Source: Saussurea involucrata
Lineage: Eukaryota > Streptophyta > Magnoliopsida > Asterales > Asteraceae
Length of the DNA stretch: 64,000 nucleotides
Assembly: GCA_033807775.1 (NCBI GenBank)
Contig: CM066326.1
Location: 89,008,873-89,072,872 of the forward strand
Reading direction: 5' to 3'
The position numbers and the translations under genes are program-made. Under the pieces are notes generated by a model. That model saw nothing but the letters and a program-made list of their open reading frames with translations, had not been told where the DNA came from and did no database searches. Positions within the stretch are counted from its first letter, which is position 1. Each line of letters opens with the position of its first letter. Shown piece after piece: positions 42,263-52,925 of the stretch.

Positions 42263-45060
42263 TCCACATTTTATTTAAATTATAAAAGTCAAACGCATAA
42301 CAAAATATTATTATATTAGTTTAAAACTATTTAAAATATGACATTATTATGAAAAACAAAGAAAATCGATCAAATATCACCAAGCTTTCATAGTTTAACT
42401 ATAATGCTAAAAAAATTACCATATGTCATTAATGGAAGAAGAACATTATAATTTAATGGCATGTGATTGGTAAATATATTTTTTATTTAATTATAAAATA
42501 ATTGTTTGGAAAAGTGTGTTTTTACATGTCTTTGACACAAATATTAATATATGCCTTAACTGTATTATCGGAGAATGCTACATAACAATGTCAATATTGT
42601 CCAAAACGGTGATCTAGTGAAATAGAAATCGAAGCTCATAGTAGTTGCATTGAAGCGATAAGTCTGGTTCATGACGAAAGGCAAGCCTCACACAGGTGAG
42701 GTTTACAACTTAACGTTTGGTTATATACCATAGCTTGAATGAACGAGTTAAGAACAACTGGTAGAAAGCCTCTTTTCACATGTGTGCAAAAAGGGAAGTT
42801 GTATGTCTTGGACCAGATTAAGCTTCATACCACTTAAACTTCTACTCGCAGACTTATGTTATAGACGCTACTGTTGTGTCGTGGTTGATAGAAAATTTTA
42901 TATCACTGTAGATGGTATCACTAAACAAATCACAAGGATTTCGTTGTTAAAGGCACTAAGAATTTTACATGACAGAGAACTTGTTCAACGGTGGCACACA
43001 CCATTGCGTCGACGCTTAGAAAACCAGTCTTGCTCAGATTTGTGTGATTAACAAAACTTTTTACATTTTGTACATAGATGTAAAACAACAAACTTTTTAA
43101 TAATCCTCTTATTTGTTTCGCCGGAAGAACAACTAACCCAATCGGTTATTTAAAGTTTGACTCAAGTTGCAAATGTGTGAAAGTGAAAGGGCATATATAA
43201 AAACAATACAAGCATTGAAGATGCATGAATGTGTCCACTTCTAACCACATGACTAAGACTTTGGTGGCTCATTGGAAAATTGTGACCTTACTTTTTCTAG
43301 AAACTTACAAAACTTACCCCTAAATTATGAAACGTGACAAAATTAGTACCTTCCAAGAAATGGGTGAAACCTAACCCTAACCATAGCTTTTGAATTAGCA
43401 AATAGGATTAAGACTAAAGAAATAATTAGCGAAGCAAAGTGCAATGAATCTCATAATTTATTTGTTTCATTCACAAGTGATAAGGTGATTAATAAATTGT
43501 GAAGGTTGAAAGGTATTCTTTGATTTGACTTTTTGGGGATTATGATTCCTTAACGAGTTCAAAAGGGTTTTCGCTTTTTATGATGGTATAATTGAAACTC
43601 TAACCGTAATTAAAACCATAATTAAAAAACATTGGTAGTGTTATAAAAACATGCAACCAACTACATGCTATAAAAACTGATAACGTTGGTAGTGTTCAAC
43701 TGGTAAAAGAATCTGACATAAATAATTAATGTCGGTGTCTTAAAAGATAAATGATAATTTCATCAAGTCGAACTTCGACATTTAAGATAAAAAAAAAACA
43801 GTGATTCATTGACGTATGTCTTGTTACCATTTTGTCCAATAACATAATAAAATATATGCATATTGGAAGATCTAAATAAGAAGATTAAATATCGTGAATA
43901 CGTAATGGAATATTCATATGTGAATTATTAAGAAATTCAATTTCAAGATGTATATGAATCCATATGAATAATCCATAACATCCGTTCACATATTCATTTT
44001 CAAAATCATTTTTTTCGAAGTTTTTCAATAATCTATATATAAAGTTTCTCTCTTTACCTTTCAAAATGTACATGAATCCATATGAATAATGTGCGACACC
44101 CGTTCAGATATTCATTTTCAATAATTGAACTGTTATCCTTTACGAAGAATGGTAAAAGCTTTCAATTTTTTCATATTTAAAGAAAAATAAAATAAAAATG
44201 TTTTAGAAATGAAAATATTTTGTACGAATTAATTGATAATTAATAATTTATATTTATTGATTTAATGTTTTATAAGACGTAGTTTTTAAATATTAAACTT
44301 TTGAAAATAATTAATAATTTTATTTGCTGACTTAATTGTCGGGCTGGGGAAACCCAATTGATAGAGGGGGGCGTTAAATAGATTTTACGTACAGTTATTT
44401 GGGCCTTAAAATGGGTAAGAAGTGCTTGTGGGCCTCCATTAGTTGGGCCATTTATTTAATTTATATCCATGGGTTTATTATGAAAGTTATAGACTTTTGT
44501 GGTTGATTTTTCTAAGTCTTGTATTTATAAAATTAATAGGTTTGAACCGTGTATTACACTGGGTAATTTAAAAAAATTAAATTATGTCAGAAAACTTATC
44601 AACTATTATGAAATATTAATTTAAAGTGAATTGACGGGAAGCAGAACAATTTGACTTTGAAAATATCATTAATTAACCATCTGTTGATAACTGATATTAT
44701 GTAGTTCAATTAAAATTAGAGGAAATAATATAATCATGATTAAGAAAGTACAAATAGTTAAATATACTATACTAAAATATTTGCATATTTATATTTTTGA
44801 AAAAAGGTTCGAACTCATAATCCAAGTCATTTGATAAGTAATATTTTTTTCCAAGTAATTAAATCTCTTATGATAATTCTAATGGTGTTTCGTTGACAGA
44901 ATGAAATTTGATAGAATTGTAATTCGTCGAAGGAATTCGACTTTGAAGTAAAAATTGATATGAAATTGCAAAAAAAAATCACGACAATTTAGTGATTATT
45001 TGTATCGAATCCCATACTAATTTCAACAAATCTCATACTAATCACGACACATTCATTCGT
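42263..45060. other. AT-rich intergenic spacer
   Basis: No gene recognised in 2.8 kb. One ORF of 89 codons (42782-43051, plus) has no domain that I can name. Between 43905 and 44130 two copies of a block with GAATCCATATGAATAAT and CCCGTTCA(C/G)ATATTCATTTTC lie about 125 bp apart. Confidence 0.5.
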
Positions 45061-45819
45061 ATATATTTATGATATTTAATAATATAATTAAATACAAAAA
45101 TATTCAATATTGGGGTTCATTTCGAAGGTATTGACGAAGCGATTACAATGGTATAATTTGAAAAAAATAGAAATGTTTTTTAATAGATTTTAGTTCATAT
45201 ACATTATTTATGTTAATATGATAAGAGTCTAAAATGAAAAATAAAAAAAGTAAGGGATTAAAAGTAACTACATACCTAATTATAAGGGTAGTAAATGTAA
45301 CGTATAAATTAAAAAAAATTAATTAAGAAGATATTCAAGGAGGGGTGAATGTGTGTGTGCTAATTGAACTTATAATGTAACATGCGTCCAGATACATGTT
45401 TAGGCGGGAAAATACTAAAATCGGCTCACCAGAAGACGACACGTGGCATGCTAGTTACTTATTTATTATATGTATAGATATGTATGAATTACTTTATTTA
45501 TAGAGTAAATTGCATTATTGGTACCTGTGGTTATATGATTTCTTTGATATAACTGACTTGTTACATATCACATTAACATACATAATTGATTAAATCGTCA
45601 AATTAACTTGTTACACTTTTATTATATTAACACATATAATCGTATATTAATTAAAATACGTTAAAAAATACTTTTTAATTTTAACAAGTTACACCATTAT
45701 AATTGTATCGTCGATACCTTCGAAATGGGCTCAATATAGAATATTTTTTGATTTAATTAATTAAATCATCAAACTATTTGGATTATACGTCTCGCTGCAT
45801 TACAGCGGGTAAATAACTA

Positions 45820-45854
<35 letters not shown>

Positions 45855-46150
45855 ACTTCTTAACATATTTTAACGTAATTATGTATGTTAATATGATATG
45901 TTAAAACATATTTTTTAACATAATTAAATCAAAAAACATTCAATATTGGGCTCATTTCGAAGGTATCGATGAGACGATTATAATGGTGTAACTTGTTAAA
46001 ATTAAAACGTGTTTTTAACGTATTTTAGTTAATATACGATTATATGTGTTAATATGATGAAGGTGTAAAATTAAAATTAGAAAAGTAAAAGGTATAAAGT
46101 AAACTAAGTAAATAATTACAGGGGTATGAAATGTAACTTTGAAATCAAAA
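45061..46150. repeat. Helitron-like repeat fragments forming a large palindrome
   Basis: 45061-45470 resembles the tail of repeats H1/H2 (ATTCAATATTGGG, CATTTCGAAGGTATTGACGA). 45590-45770 and 45900-46080 are inverted copies of one another, sharing CATTTCGAAGGTATCGA, ACAAGTTACACCATTATAAT and related blocks, on either side of an (AT)n run (45820-45852). The left arm carries GCTGCATTACAGCGGGTAAA then ACTAGT, the Helitron-like end in reverse. Confidence 0.55.
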
Positions 46151-46160
46151 TATAACAAAT

Positions 46161-46394
46161 AGTAAATTGCATTTTTGGTACCTGTGGTTATATGATTTCT
46201 TTAAAAGGAGTACCTGAAAGGGGTATGGACGAAACTACCCCTGTCACTAACGAACCTTTTTAACGGGGTTAGTGACCAGGGACTAGATTTGCAACAAAAT
46301 CGTATAACTCAGGGACCAATCTTTGATTTATTGAAGTTCAGGTACTCCTTTCAAAGAAATCATATAACCACAGGTACCAAAAATGCAATTTACT
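46161..46394. mobile_element. MITE with long inverted repeats (234 bp)
   Basis: AGTAAATTGCATTTTTGGTA at 46161 and its complement ending at 46394; the arms pair for about 60 bp (through TATGATTTCTTT and AGGAGTACCTGAA). A partial third copy of the same end is at 45502-45548. The family resembles plant Mutator-type MITEs beginning GAGTAAATTGCA; another member's end is at 63897. Confidence 0.75.
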
Positions 46395-46477
46395 CGAAAA
46401 AAAAGGTTGTTTGAAAAAGTTTTTTCTGTATAAATATCTTTCTAAAAGCTTATTAAATAAGGCACTATCTATATTAA

Positions 46478-47098
46478 GGGGCTGTTTGTTATTGACTTAA
46501 TTGGCTTAATGATCTATATAGCTTAATCGGTAAGCCATATTAATGTGTTTGGTTGTGGCTTATTGGGAAAATAGAATGCTTATTCGCTAAGCTCATCCAC
46601 TTTTCTTGTATCCATACATAATAAGTTATGACATTTCCAATCCTACGCTTCTCTCTTAACCTTCTCTGAAAGCTGTAACCCTCATCAAGCTTCTTCGTAA
46701 AGATGATTCCAAGGCTGAGTTAAATATTTAGTTTCTCAGGTTATGTGATTTTAGAGTATAACTTTGGTGGGGTTGATAAAATTACAAATGTTTATAAATG
46801 ATGGGGATTTGATTTTAGTGTTCCAGTATTTTCAATGTTTTACTAGAAATGCGATTTTAATAGAAATTGATTTGGTATCCGGGAACTTGTAAAAAGTGGG
46901 ATTTCATCATTGTTTTATGTATATATAGTAGAAAGTTTGTTGAAGAAGATGAAGGGTAAAATAGTCATTTTTAACATTCAGCCAGTTTATTTAGTGCAAC
47001 AAACAAACAACAAGGTATCTTAATCTATAAAGACAGATTAATAAATACAATCTTCTTTATCCATACAGGACTTAATGGAAAACCAACCAAACAACCCC
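46478..47098. mobile_element. MITE with TAA target duplication (621 bp)
   Basis: GGGGCTGTTTG at the left and CAAACAACCCC at the right (GGGG(C/T)TGTTTG inverted ends), flanked by TAA at 46475-46477 and 47099-47101, as expected for PIF/Harbinger-type elements. Confidence 0.75.
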
Positions 47099-47220
47099 TA
47101 ACTGTGATTCACATTAAGTTTATGAAGCTATTAACAAACATATCACATTACATTGTAAATATGAAAGCGAATATTTTTAAAACTATACACTCTTAAATAC
47201 ATACATATATATACATCACT

Positions 47221-47572
47221 GTTCTAAAAGGCTCATCGTGACAGCCACCATGGTGCACCGTGGCTTAAGGCTTGTGTCTCACACCACGTTATGCATGTGG
47301 CACACCTAATGTGCGGTCTTTTGTAACGCAATATTTGATTTTTCTTTACGTTTTAATGTCTTATTTGCTAGTTTTAAATATATAAACTAATTTAACTTGT
47401 TTATTATCATTGACTCATCGATTAATAGTACAAAACATATGTTTTTATATATATAATGTTATATATGATATAGAGATTTGCCGCCATAAGTCACGCCTTG
47501 TCAGACGCCTTGGACTCGTCGTGGCTTCTAAGGCTTGTAGCTTAACCACGCCACACCTCACGCCATTTAGAA
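47221..47572. mobile_element. Inverted-repeat element (about 350 bp)
   Basis: The left end GTTCTAAAAGGCTCATCGTG and the right end read inward, ATTCTAAATGGCGTGAGG, form imperfect inverted repeats. Each is followed by GTGGC/AAGGCTTGT blocks in opposite orientation. No target duplication was resolved because the right side runs into (TA)n. Confidence 0.5.
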
Positions 47573-47573
47573 T

Positions 47574-47574
<1 letters not shown>

Positions 47575-47616
<42 letters not shown>
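47575..47616. repeat. (TA)n microsatellite
   Basis: A near-perfect TA run of about 40 bp directly after the preceding element. Confidence 0.95.
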
Positions 47617-47621
<5 letters not shown>

Positions 47622-47639
47622 GCTTTTCAACATATTATC

Positions 47640-48020
47640 CAAATTTTTCCTGGGAAATCAAAATTCAAAAAATGAAAAAGAAATTACATTCAACTCCAAC
47701 AACCTCTACTTTAAAGATTAAAGTATAGAACATTAACTAAATTATTAAAACATTTCATACATTTAATAGAGTATTAATTATGCATTTAATTTCTAGTTTT
47801 TTATGTTAAGAGTATGATACAAAATTCCTCTCGTGATAATCATTTTTCTTTTATAATTCTCTAAATTAAAAAATAAATATATGTTTGATTTGTTCTTCAT
47901 TAAGTCCTATATAGATAAATTTGTATGTATAAAATGTACATGTTTTTGTTTGAGATCGTTTTTCATAGATGAAATAAACATGTTTCAAGTAATCAATTTT
48001 AATATCACTAGACCGTTGTC
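47640..48020. repeat. Relic of a MITE X-family arm
   Basis: Contains AAATTACATTCAACTCCAAC and TTATTAAAACATTT, matching the MITE X left arm (36200-36280). A possible partner arm lies at 48240-48380, on the far side of the SINE. The element is too decayed to bound. Confidence 0.4.
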
Positions 48021-48022
48021 TC

Positions 48023-48215
48023 TGGCATGTAGCTCAGTCGGCAAAGGGGTGGGGTGACTTTGCCCAAATACATAACAGGTCTTGGATTCGATTTCAGACC
48101 CCTTCACTAGCCTCAGCCGCTGAGTGAGCCAAAAAATGTCCCCTCACATTAGCCTCCTTGGAGACAGGTTCTGTGTAGGGCCGGTTAGGGTTGCCGATAA
48201 TCAATTTTTTGCTTA
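48023..48215 (+). mobile_element. tRNA-derived SINE
   Basis: TAGCTCAGTCGG (48030-48041) matches the RNA polymerase III A box, and GGATTCGATTTC (48084-48095) matches the B box with one or two changes, 42 bp apart. About 120 bp of tRNA-unrelated body follows. The spacing and flanks do not fold as a tRNA, so a SINE is preferred over a tRNA gene. The 3' end is set roughly; no target duplication was confirmed. Confidence 0.7.
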
Positions 48216-48451
48216 TATATCAATACACCGCTATCTTAGTTTTTTTAGTGAAAAACTTTAGAGAATCCATTAAAACCAAAAATTAATTTAAAATCCTCAA
48301 AAAACATATATACTTTCTCTATTTTAAAAATCTGTTAAATTTTCTCTTGAAAATATGATTTAAAAATAATAAAAGAATAAAAATACGTTTTTAATGGTAT
48401 TTGTTTAATAATAAATCATTCTTGTACTAAAAGTATTTAAGAAAACACTTA

Positions 48452-48797
48452 GGCCATCAGTACCCCATGGAGGGAATCTTTCAAATATTCCACTCCACAT
48501 CAGCGCCACATCAGTTTTTCTTCCATCCCTCACTCGATCCCTAACGATCCCTAAACACCCGTACCCCATTCCCTCAAACCCTTTTGCCACCTCATTTATT
48601 TTAATTCTTATTTCATTTATCTAATCCATGTGTTGACTTCTTATTGGACCAAACCCTTTTTTTTTAAATGCTTCGGGATGAAACGGGGTGGGGATCCCGC
48701 ATTCCATCCCTTCCCGCTGATACCGCATGAGGCGTACCCCATCCCGCACCATACCGCCCTCCATCCCGAGCCCATCCCCGCTGGGTTACGGATGGCC
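48452..48797. mobile_element. MITE with TTA target duplication (346 bp)
   Basis: GGCCATCAGTACCCCA at the left and, read inward from the right, GGCCATCCGTAACCCA. Both ends are flanked by TTA (48449-48451; 48798-48800). Consistent with a PIF/Harbinger MITE. The right third is GC-rich. Confidence 0.82.
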
Positions 48798-48812
48798 TTA
48801 GTATTTAGTTTT

Positions 48813-49003
48813 TGTTAAAGGGAAAACGAAACATGACAATAAAATAGTAGAGAGCACGAAAATCACCGTTTCTCATTAATCATAAGCCCTTTAAATAGGG
48901 AGAAGTTTACAACGAAAAAGAAACATTAATTATGGTAAATTCTAATACTAGGAAAATATTCTTTCAATCACTTCCTTTTGATGATGGCACGTATCCTTCA
49001 ACA
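48813..49003 (-). repeat. copia-2 3' LTR (191 bp)
   Basis: TGTTAAAG...CCTTCAACA ends, followed by CTCCCCCTT, the complement of a polypurine tract (49004-49012). A TATA-like CTATTTAAAGG lies at 48887-48899 on the minus strand. No second copy is available for comparison, so the limits rest on TG/CA and the PPT. Confidence 0.65.
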
Positions 49004-49013
49004 CTCCCCCTTG

Positions 49014-49499
49014 TGCCGAATCAAATGAGTGATGGTGCATAGTTCTTGCCTCATTAAAACCTTATGCCAAAGAAACAAAACCCAGTGGGAAAATTAAAAA
49101 TTTTAGGCGAAGGAAAGAATACAAGACACCAATAAACAATTCCTTTAGTTTACCATTTTTCTTGATTTGTGCATCAATCAAGAAGTATAGAAATCAAGAT
49201 GATGTATAAAATGTTGTCTCACTAAAACCTTGCACCAAGGAACAAAACCCAGTGGGAAAAATAAAACCTTGGGTGAAGGAAAGAGCACAACCCATTAATA
49301 GTACATATTTAGTAGACACCTTTTTTTGTCAATTACTCCCCCTGACTTAATTATACATTAATCAAAGGAGTTTGAAAACATTTGCATTATAATACTTTCA
49401 CATGTTTTCCAAATATGATTTTAGGAAATGATTTGGTAGGCAAATATGTTACATTCCCCTCTCATCCTTTTGATTCATTTGAATCTTGAGGCGAGTTTA
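49014..49499 (-). other. copia-2 3' untranslated/RNase H-end region, degraded
   Basis: Holds two copies of a block with ACCTTA/GCACCAA(A)GGAACAAAACC and CAGTGGGAAAA (49063-49100 and 49225-49262). No protein frame is preserved. Confidence 0.45.
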
Positions 49500-50287
49500 T
49501 TATTGTTAATTGTATAAAAACTTAAGCTGCATATGATTTGTGTTATAACCCTCGATGTATCTGACTTTCATTTCTTCGATACATGATGCATTATTTCCAT
49601 ACATGCAAGTTGTATAGTGGTTAAACTCAAAATTACTAGCTCCTCTTATATGTGTAATGATAGTCCTTAACCATATACACTATTGAATAGTCTCATGGAG
49701 AGTAAGATTGTTGATAATATAAAAAGATAGCTATTAAGGGTTTGCTTAGTTTACTTCCAAGCAATCAACATGTTTTATATGATAATTCCTTATCCAAATT
49801 GGGAACAACCTTTATATGAGTCAAACATATACCTAATAACAGCAAATATATACCAAGGCATTGTTTGGTGTTTTTCTATGAGAGCCAATACTTTTGCCGC
49901 TCACAATCTAAGTAAGTATTGAAGCTTCATTATCAATCCATTTTTCTCCGTAGGGAAATTATAAGCCCACGTCAATGGTGCCAAAAGATTAATTTGAAAT
50001 CATTCCAATGACGTTGCGTTGGCGCTAAATCTAGTGACAAGTTCAGTGAAAAGTACAATATACGGTCAAATGTATTATGTTGAGTACAATAATGCGCCTA
50101 TTGTACTTAAGTATGGAATTCCATCTCCAAACACCTCTTCGTCCTCATCCTTTAGACGAAATGGATCTTTCCGTATATCCAACACTTTGACCGATCATGG
50201 GAGTGCTAGTCGGATGCGCTTTGTCCATATTAAGTCGCCTGATCATTTTCTGGACATATGCGGATCGGTGGATTAATATTCCACAAA
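49500..50287 (-). pseudogene. copia-2 RT C-terminus and RNase H remnant
   Basis: Minus-strand translation with frame jumps gives YVQKMIRRLNMDKAHPTSTP, then KDPFRLKDEDEEVFGDGIPY and LSTIGALLYS, matching the copia RT-to-RNase H connection (usually ...NMDKAHPLSTPMV..RSLD..KDPF). Further left only scattered matches such as GTID.GL.FPYGEKW remain. Many stops; non-functional. The segment continues the RT at 59724 across element C. Confidence 0.75.
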
Positions 50288-51184
50288 CTCAGTGTAAAGC
50301 CCGTATCCCGGTATGTAATTTATTAAGTATTAATTCCTTTTTTTTAAAGGTTCTATTTAATGTGGTTTCCGTTAACGGGGTTAGACGAATCGGGCCTAAT
50401 CGTTAAATATGTCGGAACTTTAGTTAGCTTGCGAGAAAAAGATAGTTAGGGGACCAAAACTGTAAAAGGGCCAAATAGTATGGTGTTCGGCCCATGCAGA
50501 GTCCACAACCAAAAAAAAATCCATGTTTTCTTTTTTGGGGTGTGTCGTACTCGTGAGAAGCAAGCAGGGAAGAGGTAAAAAGAAAAAAAAAGGTAAATAA
50601 AACCCTAAGACCTCATCCCCCCCTCTCTCGTTCCTCTCAGCCGTAACCCCCACCCCCCCTGCTGCCACCGAACCACCGTAAACCACCAGCACAGCCGCCG
50701 CTAGCGGCTGCCGACGAGAAGAGAAGCAGCGAGAGAGAGAGAGAGAGACACGACCGGGAAGAGGATGGTGTCGGGTTTCGTCGTTGTGTCGTCATCGAGG
50801 TAAGGTTTCACTCGACGTTTCTTTTCTTTTCGTTTTCGTCACCGGAGGACCACCGCCGGCCGGCCGCCGCTGCCGCTGCCGCGCCGCCACTGTGGTGGCT
50901 GGGTGTCGGGTGGCGGTGGTGGTGTCAGTCGTTGGTGCGTGCGGTAAGGTTATCGAGAGGGTAGTGATCTCGTGGTGGTTTGCGTTGTTTTTATCACTTC
51001 GTCGATGAACCGCCGCCGGCCGCCACCGGCAACCACCACTGCCGGAGGGCAGTGGGTGGTGCGTGGCCATGTCTTATTAATAATCATTGTTGAACCCATT
51101 AAGCCGTGACTTAATCGCTTAAGCCAAATCGATCGAACCGTTGTTTTTAGAGTCGTCATTTCTTGTGAGTAATTGTTCAGCCAC

Positions 51185-51710
51185 TGTTTTTGCGACGGCC
51201 ATAACTTTTCTGTCGTAACTCCGTTTGAGCCGAAACTGGCGCCCACGGTTCAAGTTCAGGGTCGAGCACGTTTTCCGTGTTTTAGCGGAAAACTGGTTCG
51301 GTCTCTAGCTGGGCGAAAAAGTGGTCGCAAGTTCGGTGTTTCGTCATTTTATGTGAAAATTAGTTTTCTGTCCAGTTCGTATTTCGGCCATAACTTTCTC
51401 GGCGTAACTCGGTTTGAGGCGATTCTGGTGTCCACGATTCACATTCTGTGTCGGGCACGTTTTTCGTGTTTTAGCGAAAGGCTGGTTCGGCCCCTAGCTA
51501 GGCGGAAAACTTCTGTTTTTACAGCAGGTCGGTAAACCGACAGTGTTGTAATCTGCCACTGTTTTGTCATGGTCATAACTTTCTGCTCGTAACTCGGTTT
51601 GGGGTGAAATCGGTGTCAAAAGTTCCCTTTTTGAGTCCAGAAACTTTTCTGTGTTTTGTGCAAAACCCAGTTCGGAACGTAGCTTAGGCCAAATTGTCGT
51701 TTTATACTGA
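51185..51710 (+). repeat. Three diverged ~188-bp repeats in element C LTR
   Basis: Each starts G(C/T)CATAACTTTCT, continues CGTAACTC(C/G)GTTTG and, about 90 bp on, CGTGTTTTAGCG(A)AA..CTGGTTCGG and a CTAGCT(A/G)GGC-like block. Starts are at 51198, 51388 and 51573. The third copy is the most diverged. Confidence 0.75.
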
Positions 51711-52185
51711 TAAGTGCTGTTTTTCGCTGTTCTGCGGGCTGATCTTATAAAATCCGTAATTAAATGTAGAAAAATCGTTAGGAGGTGTATAATATGTCCT
51801 TGGAACCCTAGCTCAGAGTACTTTCTGGTCATGAAATAATATTGGGAATTTTATGGATTTAAAGGGGTCGAAACAGGTCCCGAACAGACCTGTTTGGCGA
51901 GAGCGGAAAATGGTTTTAGTGACGGTTTAAGCGTGTGTCGTGTCATAGGGTCCGGGTCTCGTATTGACACGTTTTAACATGCGTTTAGGTGCTGGGAAGT
52001 GACCGTATTTGTGAAGCTTGAATTGTGTTATTAAGTTGGGCGCGCATTCGAGGTGAGTTCTCTCACTGTGTAGTTAGGGGTTGTATGCATGTCATAATAG
52101 TTTGTATGTACTACTGTCTTTGTGGTGTGAACTAGTTGTTTGTGGTGTGTAATATTTGATTGGGTTGAATGCTTGGTATAAATGT

Positions 52186-52540
52186 GTTACATTACAATTC
52201 GGTGGGACCGAGGCCTCGATGGTACTGAGGTGTTGGTTACATTATAATTCGGTGGGACCGAGGCCTCGATGGTACTGAGGTGTTGGTTACATTACAATTC
52301 GGTGGAACCGAGGCCTCGATGGTACTGAGGTGTTGGTTACATTACAATTCGGTGGGACCGAGGCCTCGATGGTACTGAGGTGTTGGTTACATTACAATTC
52401 GGTGGGACCGAGGCCTCGATGGTACTGAGGTGTTGGTTACATTACAATTCGGTGGGACCGAGCCCTCGATGGTACTGAGGTGTTGGATACATTACAATTC
52501 GGTGGGACCGAGGCCTCGATGGTACTGAGGTGTTGGATAC
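52186..52540 (+). repeat. 50-bp tandem repeat, seven copies, in element C 5' LTR
   Basis: The unit includes GGTGGGACCGAGGCCTCGAT; copies start every 50 bp (marker at 52217, 52267 and so on to 52517). Each holds CGGT-GGG-ACCG and GAGGCCTC inverted repeats. The 3' LTR has eight copies (58930-59340). Confidence 0.95.
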
Positions 52541-52913
52541 ATAATTACTTGTAGATGTTTACTCGTTTTATGTAACTGTGATGTTGTTGCTTATGTGCGG
52601 ATAGGGGTGATGTGTATATAATTCCTATTTGCGCATGTGTTGGAATTCACTAAGCTTCGTGCTTACCCTTTCCCAATAAACTGTGGTTTCAGGTACGGGC
52701 GGCTCCAAGGCGTGACGAGTACACACTGGCGCGCGAGAAGAGCTGATTGCTTTATGATTTTAATAATTAAACGTTTATTCCGCTGGTTTTATTTTATAAA
52801 GACATTAATTATGTGTTTGCAAACGAAACGTTGGGATCATTTATTGAGTTGTTATCAATGAATTGTTTATTTAAAATTTTAAATTCGCTTGTAATTTTTG
52901 GGACGTTACAACT

Positions 52914-52925
52914 TGGTATCAGAGC
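52914..52925 (+). promoter_or_regulatory. Element C primer-binding site
   Basis: TGGTATCAGAGC, 3 bp after the 5' LTR. Confidence 0.92.

Larger units (their letters stand above)
50293..52910 (+). repeat. Element C 5' LTR (2618 bp)
   Basis: TG...CA ends, followed by the PBS. Contains a (GA)n run (50730-50747), the palindrome GCCGCTAGCGGC (50697-50708), a GAGGTAAG consensus splice donor at about 50798-50805, three diverged repeats of about 188 bp (51185-51710), seven 50-bp tandem units (52186-52540) and the TAAGC/GCTTA hairpin (52651-52665). ORFs on both strands recur in the other LTR and show no domain. Confidence 0.94.

Noticed and set aside
42782..43051. 89-codon ORF on the plus strand
   Set aside because: No domain, no promoter or splice signals, and AT-rich surroundings; a chance ORF is likely.
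46161..46394. TATA-less promoter or hairpin terminator
   Set aside because: Long inverted arms and a third partial copy nearby show it is a MITE family member.
48023..48100. Possible tRNA gene
   Set aside because: A and B boxes are present but no cloverleaf or acceptor stem can be formed and the body continues about 120 bp beyond; a SINE fits better.
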